A stretch of DNA of 64,000 bases from an uncultured Peptoniphilaceae bacterium. GTDB taxonomy: Bacteria; Bacillota; Clostridia; Tissierellales; Peptoniphilaceae. Shown here in pieces: positions 52,562-62,432 of the stretch. Location: assembly GCA_943912255.1 (NCBI GenBank), contig CALTTP010000006.1:59557-123556 (forward strand). Reading direction: 5' to 3'. A model generated the notes under the pieces. That model was not told where the DNA came from, searched no databases, and was given only the letters and a program-made list of their open reading frames with translations. Position numbers and translations under genes: made by a program. The number at the start of each line of letters is the position of its first letter. Positions within the stretch are counted from its first letter, which is position 1.

Positions 52562-52834
52562 ATGATTAAGTTAAAAAACAAAAGAAAGAAGTACCCATGT
52601 AAACAAAACAATATTTCAAAAGTTATTGCTTGCCTTGGCTTACCCCTAGCCTATGCAGGCTATATTTATACTGAAAGAATGAAACATAAGGAATTGAAAA
52701 GACTGGCAGATAGCAAAGAAAAGGAAGTCTCCTATTTAGAACCCTTATTTGTAACATTGGAAGACTCTACAGATGGAGAAATGTCTTTTGCTGTATGTCT
52801 TAATTTAGAAGATGAAGCAAAGGAAAAAATCTAA
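52562..52834 (+). CDS. Small conserved element protein of unknown function
   Basis: The 90-residue protein has a basic start, one hydrophobic segment (VIACLGLPLAYAGYIYTE, about 20-38) and an acidic end. It overlaps the prgI start by one base. I do not recognise a family; its position among channel genes suggests a membrane accessory. Confidence 0.5.
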   Translation: MIKLKNKRKKYPCKQNNISKVIACLGLPLAYAGYIYTERMKHKELKRLADSKEKEVSYLEPLFVTLEDSTDGEMSFAVCLNLEDEAKEKI

Positions 52835-53208
52835 TGGCTTATGTATCCGTTCCTAAAGATCTAACAAAGGTAAAAACCAAGGTTGCCCTAAACCTGACAA
52901 AAAGGCAGCTTATCGGCTTTGCCTTAGCGGGAGCTATAGGGTTTCCTGTGTATTTACTGTCGAGAAAATTTTTCCCCAATGATTTGTCCATGCTACTCAT
53001 GATTACAGCAGCTTTTCCCATCATCTTTTCCACTCTTTATGAAAAAGATGGACTCTATTTAGAAAAGTACATTAAATATTATTTAGAGAAAAAAAGACAT
53101 GCCAGTATCCGAATCTATCAAACAGACTGCATCTATGACTTTAGAACGAAAGGAGGAAAAATTGAACAAAAACGAAAAAAAGCAAAGGAAAAAACTCTTA
53201 CAAAATAA
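52834..53208 (+). CDS. PrgI-family conjugation protein
   Basis: The 124-residue protein has the PrgI start AYVSVPKDLTKVKTKVALNL, two adjacent membrane segments (FALAGAIGFPVYLL and LLMITAAFPIIF) and the end YEKDGLYLEKYIKYY. PrgI is the VirB3-like partner of the VirB4 ATPase in Gram-positive type IV systems. Its 3' end overlaps the virB4 start region by 47 bases. Confidence 0.88.
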   Translation: MAYVSVPKDLTKVKTKVALNLTKRQLIGFALAGAIGFPVYLLSRKFFPNDLSMLLMITAAFPIIFSTLYEKDGLYLEKYIKYYLEKKRHASIRIYQTDCIYDFRTKGGKIEQKRKKAKEKTLTK

Positions 53209-55651
53209 AGAGTCTTTAAAAAGACAAAAAGAAGATTTAAGAAATATAAGCAAGACACAAAACAAAATCAATAGAGAAAAATCAAAAACCAAGTTAAAAC
53301 ATGGAGCAAGGGAAAAGGGAGACGAGAAAATGAAGTTCTCCCTTTTTTCGTCTAAAAAGAAGAGGAAAAAGACGGTTCAGGATTCCCTACCCTATTTAAG
53401 AATGCTTAGAGATGGAATCTGTCAAATTGATGTCAACAAATTTAATAAGACCATTCGTTTCTATGATATTAATTACCAGCTTTCAACGGAAGAGGATAAG
53501 GAAGCCATCTTCAACCAATTTTCAGACTTTTTAAACTATTTTGATCCCAATGTAGACATTCAGTTCTCCTATATTAATCACATAGGAAAAAATGAAGAGG
53601 TAGAAAAGAATATTTTTATTCCTCAAAGAAAAGATGTTTTTAATGAAATCAGACAGGAATATACCCAAATGCTTAGACAACAAAGTCAGAAAGGTAATCG
53701 TGGACTTAGCAAGAACATGTACCTTACCTTTACGCTAGAAGCAAGCGATTTAAGAGAGGGCAAGTTAAGACTTGAAAGAATGGAAATAGACCTTCTAAAT
53801 AACTTCAAAAAATTTGGGGTCAAGGCCTATGTTTTAAACGGTTATGAAAGATTAAAGCTTATGCACGACCTTTTAAATGGTGAGGAAAAGTTTGTCTTTA
53901 GCTTTGATGACTTAAAACATTCCGGTCTTTCTACCAAGGACTATATAGCCCCTCCTTCCTTCAATTTTTCTAAGGTCAACGAATTTAATATTGGACCCTA
54001 TACGGGAGAAGTCAATTTTCTTCAAATCTTAGCCCCTGAATTATCCGACCGTATGTTGGCAGAGTTTTTAAGTGTTGAAGAAAACATGGTGGTTAGTTTT
54101 CACATTAACTCCATTGACCAAACGGAAGCCATTAAGATGATTAAAAGAAAAATTACAGACTTAGACAAAATGAAAATAGAAGAAAACAAGAAGGCAATCC
54201 GTGCAGGATATGATATGGACATATTACCATCAGACCTTGTAACTTATGGAAACGATGCAAAAAAGCTCCTAGTGGAACTACAAAACCATAATGAAAGGAT
54301 GTTTGTGGTTAGTATATTATTTTTGAATATGGAAAAGAGTAGAAAGAAATTAAAAAATATTCTTTTTCAACTGAATTCCATAGCAGGAAGACACAATTGT
54401 ATCCTTAAAAATTTAAACTATAGGCAAGAACAGGGACTAATGAGTAGTTTGCCCTTAGGACATAATTTGATTGAGATAAATAGAGGGCTGACAACTAGCT
54501 CTACTGCTGTGTTTATTCCCTTTACTACAGAAGAACTTTGTTTAGGTGGGGAAAGCCTATATTATGGCTTAAATGCCTTAAGTAGAAATATTATTATGGC
54601 GGATAGGAAGCTCTTAAAAAACCCTAATGGATTGATTCTGGGAACACCGGGGTCAGGCAAATCTTTTTCTGCCAAGCGTGAAATAACCAACGCCTTTCTC
54701 ATTACAGGAGATGACATTATTATCTGTGACCCAGAGTCAGAGTATGGAAATTTAACTAAGGCATTAGGTGGAGAAGTAATAAAAATATCTCCTACCAGTA
54801 AAGACTATATCAATCCCTTAGATATTAACGCAGACTATGCCGATGAAGATAATCCACTATCCCTAAAGTCAGACTTTATTCTATCTCTCTTTGAGCTGGT
54901 TGTTGGAAAAGAGGGCTTAAGTGCAGAGGAAACATCGGTTATAGATAGGTGCCTTCCCATTCTCTATGAGAAATACTTTGAAGACCCTGTTCCCGAAAAC
55001 ATGCCAATTTTAGAAGACCTCTACAATCTGTTAAAAGAGCAAAAAGAAAAGGTAGGGGCAAAGTTAGCGGTAGAAATGGAAATCTATGTAAAAGGAAGTT
55101 TAAATGTTTTTAACCATAGAACCAATGTAGATACTTCAAACCGTATTCTTTGTTATGACATCAAGGAGTTGGGAAAGCAACTTAGAAAAATCGGTATGCT
55201 GATAGTTCAAGATCAAGTTTGGAACAGGGTGACTATCAACAGAAATAAGAAGGAAACCAGGTACTACTGCGATGAATTCCATTTGCTTTTACGTGAAGAA
55301 CAAACAGCCAGCTACTCTGTTGAAATTTGGAAGCGATTCCGTAAATGGGGAGGTATGCCAACAGGCTTAACTCAAAACGTCAAGGATCTTCTGGCTAGTG
55401 CGGAAATTGAAAATATATTTGACAATACAGACTTTATTTTAATGCTGAATCAGGCAGGAGGAGATAGGGAAATACTGGCAGAGAAGTTAAATATCTCCCT
55501 TCATCAATTATCCTATGTAACCAACTCTAATGAAGGGGAAGGTCTACTTTTCTATGGTAATACCATTGTTCCCTTTGTAGACAGATTTCCAAAGGATACA
55601 AAACTTTACCGCTTAATGACCACTAAACCAGAAGAATTAAAAGAAGATTAA
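53162..55651 (+). CDS. VirB4-like type IV secretion ATPase
   Basis: The 829-residue ATPase energises the transfer channel. Its Walker A is GTPGSGKSFSAKRE near residue 494, with IIICDPESEYGNLTKALGGE after it, the DEFHLLLREE Walker B region and GGMPTGLTQNV. I choose TTG 53162, 5 bases after AGGAGG (53151-53156). An ATG at 53099 in frame would overlap prgI by 110 bases. The first 50 residues are charged and repetitive (Lys/Glu). Confidence 0.9.
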   Translation: MNKNEKKQRKKLLQNKESLKRQKEDLRNISKTQNKINREKSKTKLKHGAREKGDEKMKFSLFSSKKKRKKTVQDSLPYLRMLRDGICQIDVNKFNKTIRFYDINYQLSTEEDKEAIFNQFSDFLNYFDPNVDIQFSYINHIGKNEEVEKNIFIPQRKDVFNEIRQEYTQMLRQQSQKGNRGLSKNMYLTFTLEASDLREGKLRLERMEIDLLNNFKKFGVKAYVLNGYERLKLMHDLLNGEEKFVFSFDDLKHSGLSTKDYIAPPSFNFSKVNEFNIGPYTGEVNFLQILAPELSDRMLAEFLSVEENMVVSFHINSIDQTEAIKMIKRKITDLDKMKIEENKKAIRAGYDMDILPSDLVTYGNDAKKLLVELQNHNERMFVVSILFLNMEKSRKKLKNILFQLNSIAGRHNCILKNLNYRQEQGLMSSLPLGHNLIEINRGLTTSSTAVFIPFTTEELCLGGESLYYGLNALSRNIIMADRKLLKNPNGLILGTPGSGKSFSAKREITNAFLITGDDIIICDPESEYGNLTKALGGEVIKISPTSKDYINPLDINADYADEDNPLSLKSDFILSLFELVVGKEGLSAEETSVIDRCLPILYEKYFEDPVPENMPILEDLYNLLKEQKEKVGAKLAVEMEIYVKGSLNVFNHRTNVDTSNRILCYDIKELGKQLRKIGMLIVQDQVWNRVTINRNKKETRYYCDEFHLLLREEQTASYSVEIWKRFRKWGGMPTGLTQNVKDLLASAEIENIFDNTDFILMLNQAGGDREILAEKLNISLHQLSYVTNSNEGEGLLFYGNTIVPFVDRFPKDTKLYRLMTTKPEELKED

Positions 55652-55668
55652 GAGGGGAGGAAAATACC

Positions 55669-56580
55669 ATAAAAGAAAAAGTTACAAAGGAATCAATAAA
55701 GAGCAATTACATTATTAATTTAGACGCCCTATCAGCTCTTAAAGAGTTTCCTGAAAATCTTTTTGATAGCTGTATAACTTCACCACCCTATTATGGCTTA
55801 AGAGATTATCACCATGAAAGCCAAATAGGAAGAGAAGATAGCCCTGAAGCCTATTTAAACAATTTGGTAGAGGTTTTTAGACAGGTTAGACGAGTTTTAA
55901 AAGAAGATGGGAGTCTATGGCTTGTTATAGGTGATCTATATGCAAGTACAAAAAGTAAGGAAGAAAGGCCAGCCTATAAGCCAAAGGACTTAATGGGGCT
56001 ACCCTGGCAATTAGCCTTAAAACTTAGGGAAGATGGCTGGTATTTACGAAGCGATATTATTTGGCATAAGGAAAATGCCATGCCTGAATCCTGTAGAGAT
56101 AGACCGACCAGGTCCTATGAGCACATCTTCCTACTGACAAAGTCTAAAAGCTATTATTACAACTATGATGCTCTAGCTAAACCCTTAGCTGAGTCCAGTA
56201 AGCGAAGATATTTATCAGCGGTAGGAAAAGACAACAAGTATATGAATGAAAAAAGTGGCATGAAAAGGCAGAGTTTAAATGAACCAAGGAATAGAAATGA
56301 CTATACAGAAGATACTATTCCTAAAAAGAGAAATGCCAGAGATATTTGGACGATAAATACCTCTGCCTTTCGGGGAAAACACTATGCTTCTTTTCCGCCA
56401 AAGCTAGTAAAAACCTGTATATTAGCCGGTTGCCCCGAGAATGGACTTATTCTCGATCCCTTTATGGGAAGCGGAACAGTAGGCATGGTGGCAAAGAAAA
56501 TGAGCAGGCAATATATAGGGATTGAAATTAACAGGGACTATTGCCAACTTGCTAAGAAAAGAATAGAGGAAGGAAGGTAA
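55669..56580 (+). CDS. DNA methyltransferase (N4-cytosine/N6-adenine, beta class), apparent AUA start
   Basis: The conserved motifs are in the circular-permuted order of the beta class: catalytic TSPPYYGLRDY (Ser38-Pro-Pro-Tyr) first, and the AdoMet-binding LILDPFMGSGT at about 263 last. The SPPY form favours N4-cytosine methylation. The motif IV end lies upstream of the first ATG/GTG/TTG, so translation must begin earlier. AGGGGAGG at 55653-55660 is 8 bases before ATA 55669, after which the frame reads K-E-K-V. An AUA start, or an ATG mutated to ATA, is the simplest reading. It would protect the element from host restriction or mark its own DNA. Confidence 0.78.
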   Translation: MKEKVTKESIKSNYIINLDALSALKEFPENLFDSCITSPPYYGLRDYHHESQIGREDSPEAYLNNLVEVFRQVRRVLKEDGSLWLVIGDLYASTKSKEERPAYKPKDLMGLPWQLALKLREDGWYLRSDIIWHKENAMPESCRDRPTRSYEHIFLLTKSKSYYYNYDALAKPLAESSKRRYLSAVGKDNKYMNEKSGMKRQSLNEPRNRNDYTEDTIPKKRNARDIWTINTSAFRGKHYASFPPKLVKTCILAGCPENGLILDPFMGSGTVGMVAKKMSRQYIGIEINRDYCQLAKKRIEEGR

Positions 56581-56586
56581 TATATT

Positions 56587-59500
56587 ATGAAAAAAAGAGA
56601 CCCTATCAATCCAAGGGATATGCCAACAAAGACCAAGGATAAGAGAGGTAAATTAAAGAGCCAAAAGAGAACTAAAGCTACTGAAGAATTACCAAAAGCA
56701 ACAAAGTTTAAGACCGACAGGCAAAGTACAGACGAGAAGGAAATAAAACAAGAGAATTCACAAAAAGATTTTTTGAAAGATACCTTTAATAGGGAAAGTT
56801 CAAGAGGGGATGAAGAAGAAAAAAAGATTCCAGACCCTTTTAATATTAAAGAGAAGACACCACAAGAAAAAAGACAGAAGAAAATGGCGGAAAGAATCTT
56901 TGAAGAGAACCGAATTGATACAAATCAAAATATTGAAAGCAAAGAAATGGAGTCATTTTCTACGGGAAACCCTCTTTCTTATGAAGAGGATAAGTTTGAA
57001 GAATATATTGGAAGTTCCAGTCAAGCCTATATGCCCCAAGTTCAGCAGGAAGACAGTCTTCCTGTTTTTTCTTTGCCAAAATTAGGGCTGGGCATAAGAC
57101 CGAGTAAAAAGAAAAAAGAAGATCAAAGAATAGAAGGTAAAAATACCTTTAAAAGAGATACAAATCAAAAAGTTCAAGAGCCTCACATAAATGATAGGAA
57201 GGACTTCTTACCGAATGAAAAGATAAGTAAGAGCCAAAGGCAGAAAAAGCAAGCAGAAAGAACTTTTAGGAGCTATGAAGAAGAAAACAAAGAAGCCATT
57301 CAAGAAAAAAATTATCCCATCAAACCGGTAAACAACTTTGATGGGGCGAAAATCCTTCAAGGAAAAAGTTTTAAACAGCCAAATGAAAGTAAAGAGAATA
57401 AAGAGGTTTTAGGAGATGGCTCAACAGGAAATAGCCATGGAAACTTTAGAGAGAAATCTTCAAGGCTAAGAGTAGATAGGGCAAAGGAGAACACTCTACA
57501 GACGGACTCGATAAAAAAGAAAAGAATAACAAAGTTTCAAAAGGAAGTAAGGAGCCCACAAGAGGGCAACAGCCAAAGCCCTAGCGAGATATATGATCCT
57601 TTAGGAAAGGATATGGACAATGATGGTGTTATAGACCGCTACGATGTGGATTTTAGAGATAGTGATGTATCTTATAGACATAAAGAAAGAGTAGATGTTA
57701 AAGAAAATCAAGCGATCAATCTCCAGTCTATAAAAGAAAAAAGGAATTATAGAAATAAACCCCTTGGAAAAGAAAACATCTTAGCTAATGAGAAAATAAA
57801 GAACAAAAAATTAAAAAAGACTTTAGTGGAGAAGCAAAGCCCAAAGCTTAGAAAAACTAAAGGAAAAGAAGTTTTTTTAAAAGGGGAAAGTCAAAACTTT
57901 TATAGGAAAGAAAACCAAGACAAACTAAAAAATAAAATGGACTTTATTAGGAAACTGCCTATAGGAAAAGAGAAAAAAGAGGACATAGAGAAAACAAGGT
58001 CAAACTTTATAGGTGAGGAAGAACTCACCCGTAAGAAAAAGACAAGTGTGAAAGAAATAGAAACTTCAAAGGAGAGCAAAAAATCTAAAGCAGAAGAAAA
58101 AGGTCAAAAGGGTTTAAATAAGGATTTAACAAAAAATAAAAAGTCTAAAAAGTTCCAATCTGAAAAAGAAGTAGGGGAGTCTAAATTTCACAATAGAGAA
58201 AAGAAAACTTCCAAACTATATAAGAAAAAAGAAAAAACAGAAAAGAGGCTGTTAAAGGACGAGAAAAAGGCCGAGTCTAAACTAGATAGCCCGGTTATTT
58301 TAGCCACAAGTTTAACAGCAAACTATCTTTATAGTGGAAAAGAGGATAATGCAGGCATAGATGCTGCCTATAAACTAACCCGAGGAACTGAATTAAGTCT
58401 TAGAAAAATGAGAAGGGATAGGCGCAAGAAGCCTTTCAAAACGAGGAAGAAACTTGGTAAGTTGGATAAAAAAATCCACAAGAGAGAGGAAAAGCTTCTT
58501 TTTCAAAAAAATTTTGAAGATTTAAAAAAGACAAGCGCCTATCAAAAGACCAATCCTTTAAACCGTTTCTTTATGAAGAAAAGATTTCAAAGAAGTTTTA
58601 GGAACAAGACAAAGGAAAGTTTGTCCAAGAGAATAAAGAAGTCTTTCTCTAGTGGAGCAAAAAAAGTAACGGATTTTATAAAAAATGGAGGATATAAAAA
58701 AGTCTTTCTGGCTCTAGGGATAATAGGCCTATTCTTTGCCCTCTTTCAAATGGGGAGCAACATGGCCACAATGACAGCAGGTTTTGCCAGCAATATCACC
58801 ACGACGACCTACTTGTCTGATGAGGGCGTTCTAAGTGATGTAAATAATGAATTTTTAAGCTATGAAAATGCCCTCCAAGATGAAATTGATAGCCTATCTT
58901 CTTATCATCCGGGCTATGACGAATATAGAGTAAAGGGAGATACCGTAGGTCATGATGTCCATGAGTTATTTTCCTATTTAACAGCCAGATTTGGAGAGAT
59001 AAAGTCAGTAGATAAGATTAAGGGAGAACTTAAAAGGCTCTTTAATCAGATGTATAAAAAAGATTATTCCGTAAAGACTATAACCAAATATGATAGTGAG
59101 GGAAAGCCCTATAGTTATAGGATCTTTACCTTAACCCTTTCTAAAAAGACCATTGATGAAGTGGCAAGGGAAGCTTTTAAGGATTACGAACCTAATCTTG
59201 CCCATTACGAAGCTTTGCTATCTGCTCAAGGAAATATGGCTTCAATATTTGGGTCTGGTAATGGGGACTTATCAGAAATACTGGACAATCCAAATTTTGG
59301 TAATCCAGGCATTGCCTTTGATGATGCAAGCGTAAAAACCTTATTTAATGAAGCAGAGAAACATATAGGGAAAAAATATGTTTTTGGAGCAAGTGGACCA
59401 AAGAACTTTGATTGCTCAGGCTTTGTTTGCTGGTCCTTTAGTAAATCTGGTGTAAGAAATATGCCGAGAACCACAGCCTGGTTAATCTATAAAAATTATT

Positions 59501-59703
59501 GCAATCCCATAAGTCCATCTGAAGCAAAGGCAGGAGATATTATCTTCTTCCAAGGGACTTATAAGAGCGGAACCCCTATATCCCATGTTGGCATTTATGC
59601 GGGAAACGGCATGATGATTCACGCAGGAGACCCGATTCAATATACAAGTATAAACAGCAAGTATTGGAAAAACCATTTTTATGCTTTTGGTAGACCACGT
59701 TAA
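56587..59703 (+). CDS. Conjugation NlpC/P60 hydrolase with long charged N-terminal region
   Basis: The 1038-residue protein has about 700 residues of Lys/Glu-rich, low-complexity sequence, then a membrane segment at about 704-722 and an extracytoplasmic part. The C-terminal NlpC/P60 domain has the catalytic Cys943 in NFDCSGF, His1000 in SHVGIY and a third polar residue, His1012, in IHAGD. It should cut cell-wall peptides so that the transfer channel can pass. A calcium-binding-like loop, DMDNDGVIDRYD, sits near residue 342 inside the charged region. AAGGTAATATT before ATG 56587 is a weak RBS. Confidence 0.85.
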   Translation: MKKRDPINPRDMPTKTKDKRGKLKSQKRTKATEELPKATKFKTDRQSTDEKEIKQENSQKDFLKDTFNRESSRGDEEEKKIPDPFNIKEKTPQEKRQKKMAERIFEENRIDTNQNIESKEMESFSTGNPLSYEEDKFEEYIGSSSQAYMPQVQQEDSLPVFSLPKLGLGIRPSKKKKEDQRIEGKNTFKRDTNQKVQEPHINDRKDFLPNEKISKSQRQKKQAERTFRSYEEENKEAIQEKNYPIKPVNNFDGAKILQGKSFKQPNESKENKEVLGDGSTGNSHGNFREKSSRLRVDRAKENTLQTDSIKKKRITKFQKEVRSPQEGNSQSPSEIYDPLGKDMDNDGVIDRYDVDFRDSDVSYRHKERVDVKENQAINLQSIKEKRNYRNKPLGKENILANEKIKNKKLKKTLVEKQSPKLRKTKGKEVFLKGESQNFYRKENQDKLKNKMDFIRKLPIGKEKKEDIEKTRSNFIGEEELTRKKKTSVKEIETSKESKKSKAEEKGQKGLNKDLTKNKKSKKFQSEKEVGESKFHNREKKTSKLYKKKEKTEKRLLKDEKKAESKLDSPVILATSLTANYLYSGKEDNAGIDAAYKLTRGTELSLRKMRRDRRKKPFKTRKKLGKLDKKIHKREEKLLFQKNFEDLKKTSAYQKTNPLNRFFMKKRFQRSFRNKTKESLSKRIKKSFSSGAKKVTDFIKNGGYKKVFLALGIIGLFFALFQMGSNMATMTAGFASNITTTTYLSDEGVLSDVNNEFLSYENALQDEIDSLSSYHPGYDEYRVKGDTVGHDVHELFSYLTARFGEIKSVDKIKGELKRLFNQMYKKDYSVKTITKYDSEGKPYSYRIFTLTLSKKTIDEVAREAFKDYEPNLAHYEALLSAQGNMASIFGSGNGDLSEILDNPNFGNPGIAFDDASVKTLFNEAEKHIGKKYVFGASGPKNFDCSGFVCWSFSKSGVRNMPRTTAWLIYKNYCNPISPSEAKAGDIIFFQGTYKSGTPISHVGIYAGNGMMIHAGDPIQYTSINSKYWKNHFYAFGRPR

Positions 59704-59717
59704 GGAGGGATAAGAAT

Positions 59718-60005
59718 TTGAATAGAAAATTAGTAAGAAATATAGAAAAACAAAAGAAACTCAAAGCTAAAAAAGAAGAGATAGAAGTAGAATTGCAAGT
59801 TCTTGAAGAAGAACAAATAGAAATGGAAAACATGGAGGTCATCAAAGAATTTAGGTCTAGGGAAATTTCCTTAGATGAGTTTTTAGATATTGTAAGAAAA
59901 AACAAGGAGGAAGCAAAAAGAGAAAAAGAAGAGATAAAGAACTTAAAAGAAGGAAGGACTTTAGTAGAAAATATAAAGAATAGCGAAGGAGAGATTATAG
60001 AATGA
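59718..60005 (+). CDS. DUF4315-family small coiled-coil protein
   Basis: The 95-residue protein is a long charged helix, probably a coiled coil (NRKLVRNIEKQKKLKAKKEE, VELQVLEEEQIEME), as in the DUF4315 family of conjugative elements. It starts with TTG 59718 behind AAGGAGGG and ends 4 bases into the next gene. The function is unknown. Confidence 0.72.
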   Translation: MNRKLVRNIEKQKKLKAKKEEIEVELQVLEEEQIEMENMEVIKEFRSREISLDEFLDIVRKNKEEAKREKEEIKNLKEGRTLVENIKNSEGEIIE

Positions 60006-62422
60006 AAAAGTTAATAAGTATGTCATTGGCGCTTCTCATATTATTTGGAAGCGTCTTTAGTTTTGTAGGCACAAATATTGTTTATGCACAAGAGGAAGCC
60101 TGGACAGAGGAAGATTTTTTATATAGTTCACCAGGGCATATCATTGCCTATAGCGATCAAGGGATGGCCAAGCAAAAGAAAACCAAGACCTTAGTGTTTC
60201 CTGAAGGAACAAAATCAGTAAGAGGAAATTATTCCTTAGACCACATAGGAGACAAGGATAGATTTAATCGTGAGTTTGGACGAGGAAAGGTTTATGATCT
60301 GGTTGTTTTTCCAGACTCCGTTACTTCTCTTGGCTACGCTAGTTTCTATGCCGCCAAAATAGATAAAGTTAAACTATCTCAAAATCTAAAATCTATGGAC
60401 GGGCTTGCTTTTTTCTCCTGTGAACTTAGTGAAGTGGATTTACCTGATGGCTTGACCTTCATAGGACACAACGCATTTGAAAGAAATCACTTGGAAGAGA
60501 TTACGATTCCAAAGTCTGTTAAAGAGATTGACAATTATGCTTTTTCTGGAAATAGACTCCACACCATTCATGTTTTAGGTAGTCCTAAAATTTCAGAAAA
60601 AGGGGTTTTTCATAAGCAACAAGCAAGCTATAGCCCAAAACAAAACCCCTTCTATGAAGCCAACTTTGGCTATAATGGAAAACTTGGATTAGTAAAGCTG
60701 CCAGAAGCTTTAACTTATAAAGATGGAGAATTTTCTTTCAAGAATGACCAAGTGGAAGATGTAGTTGTAAATTTTGAACTAGCTGATGTGAACTATTCAG
60801 GAACCATGGTTATTAAAAATCCTCACAAATGGTCCAGTGATACTCAAACAGATCCTATCAATCAAGACGTTAAAGAGATGGAAGAAACTATTGCTTCATT
60901 AGAAAAAGAGATTCAAGATTTAAATAAAGAAAAAGAGGAAAATGCAAAGCAAATTGAAGAATTAGAAGAAAAACTTCTTAATTGCAAGGAGAATGGCGAA
61001 AAGCTCCAAGCTGAAAAAGAAGTTCTTGAAAAATCTCTTCAAGAAAAAGAAGATAGCATATTAAAGCTGGAAAAAGAAATCCAATCTTTAAAAACACAAG
61101 ATACTGAAGGACAAGCGGAAGTTATTCAATTAAAAGATGAAGTGAAAAAGCTTCAAGAAGAAAACATTAAGCTACAGGAAGATCTATCATCTGCAAAATG
61201 GGAATTAGATGCGGAAAAGGAAAAATTCAATCAGTCAGAAGAAAGAATCAAAGACTTAGAAGAAAAGATTGAAAAACTGGAAGCAGAAATTGCTCAAAGG
61301 GAAGAAGACTTAGAAGTCAAAAATAAAAAGATAGAAGAGCTGGAACAATCTTTAGCAGAAAAAGAAGAGAAAATCAAAGGTTTAGAAGATGAGTTGAGCG
61401 ATAAGGAAAAAGAAAAACAAGATACAGATCAAAAGCTTAAAGAATTAGAAACAGCCTTAGAAGATATAAAGGCCAGTTCAGAAGAAACAAATAAAAAACT
61501 ACAGGAAGAGATCGACAAGCTTAAAGAAAAAGAAGCCTTACAAGATGAGGAAATTCAAAAACTAAAAGAAGACCTTAATAAACAAGTCGATGAAGTTAAA
61601 AAAGTTTTAGATAGACAAAAGAAAATTGAAGAAAAAGAAAAGCAAAGACAAGATAAGGAAAACTTCATACTGGAAGTTGATGAGATTAAGGCAGGAGATA
61701 AGGAAATCACAGGAAAAACCCTAGCTAAATATTATGTAGATGCTTACAAGGGAAATAAAAGATTAGGAAGTACCACTTCCGATCCAAGGGGATACTTTAC
61801 AATCAAGTTAAAAGAGGAAGCTCAAGCTGACGATAAACTTAAAGTAATTGCCGAACACCCCGAAGATGCAAAGAATTGCAAGGAAGTAGAAATAGCTGTC
61901 AAAGGAGATAAAAAAGAAGTAAAGGCAGAAGAAATCAATAGCCTTGTAAAACATGAAGATCTTCTTAAAAAATATAAGGAGTTTACCGTTTTTCAAATAG
62001 GGAAGAATTACTACAATATTATCACCAAAGATAAAAAAACAACGGTCTATATGGATGTAAAGGCCTTTATCAAAGATGATAGAACCATGTTACCTTTACG
62101 CTATGTGGCTTATGCCCTTGGTTTTAATGTGGAATACAGTGACGACACAAGAGAAGCTATATTCTCGAACAAAGAAAATCCAGTCCTAGTCAAAAAGACT
62201 CTGTATTTAAACATTGATACGGGAGAAATGAGAGACCAAGACGGTAACAAGTATAAGTCAGATGCTAAACCACTTATTATCAATGGACGAATCCATGCTT
62301 CCATTACTAATATTGCAAAGACCTTTGGGGCAAGCCATGGGAATATTGGAGATGGAAAAGATCAAACCATTGAATGGGACAAAGACAAACAAGCCGTCTA
62401 TGTCTTTAAACACGTAAAGTAA
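60002..62422 (+). CDS. Secreted LRR, coiled-coil and copper amine oxidase-N domain protein
   Basis: The 806-residue protein has a signal peptide (about 1-29). A BspA-like LRR_5 region (about 55-210: LVVFPDSVTSLGYASFYAA, LTFIGHNAFERNHL, VKEIDNYAFSGNRL) follows, then a long coiled coil (about 285-560, Glu/Lys heptads). A beta-sandwich part (SDPRGYFTIKL) and a copper-amine-oxidase-N-like domain at the end (DDRTMLPLRYVAYALGFNVEY) complete it. This looks like a surface adhesin encoded by the element and could bring mating cells together, by inference. The ATG overlaps the DUF4315 stop. Confidence 0.82.
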   Translation: MKKLISMSLALLILFGSVFSFVGTNIVYAQEEAWTEEDFLYSSPGHIIAYSDQGMAKQKKTKTLVFPEGTKSVRGNYSLDHIGDKDRFNREFGRGKVYDLVVFPDSVTSLGYASFYAAKIDKVKLSQNLKSMDGLAFFSCELSEVDLPDGLTFIGHNAFERNHLEEITIPKSVKEIDNYAFSGNRLHTIHVLGSPKISEKGVFHKQQASYSPKQNPFYEANFGYNGKLGLVKLPEALTYKDGEFSFKNDQVEDVVVNFELADVNYSGTMVIKNPHKWSSDTQTDPINQDVKEMEETIASLEKEIQDLNKEKEENAKQIEELEEKLLNCKENGEKLQAEKEVLEKSLQEKEDSILKLEKEIQSLKTQDTEGQAEVIQLKDEVKKLQEENIKLQEDLSSAKWELDAEKEKFNQSEERIKDLEEKIEKLEAEIAQREEDLEVKNKKIEELEQSLAEKEEKIKGLEDELSDKEKEKQDTDQKLKELETALEDIKASSEETNKKLQEEIDKLKEKEALQDEEIQKLKEDLNKQVDEVKKVLDRQKKIEEKEKQRQDKENFILEVDEIKAGDKEITGKTLAKYYVDAYKGNKRLGSTTSDPRGYFTIKLKEEAQADDKLKVIAEHPEDAKNCKEVEIAVKGDKKEVKAEEINSLVKHEDLLKKYKEFTVFQIGKNYYNIITKDKKTTVYMDVKAFIKDDRTMLPLRYVAYALGFNVEYSDDTREAIFSNKENPVLVKKTLYLNIDTGEMRDQDGNKYKSDAKPLIINGRIHASITNIAKTFGASHGNIGDGKDQTIEWDKDKQAVYVFKHVK

Positions 62423-62432
62423 GGAGATATTT

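Noticed and set aside
56810..57085. Frame +2 open reading frame inside the NlpC/P60 gene
   Set aside because: It is a shadow of Lys/Glu-rich codons, without an RBS or family similarity.
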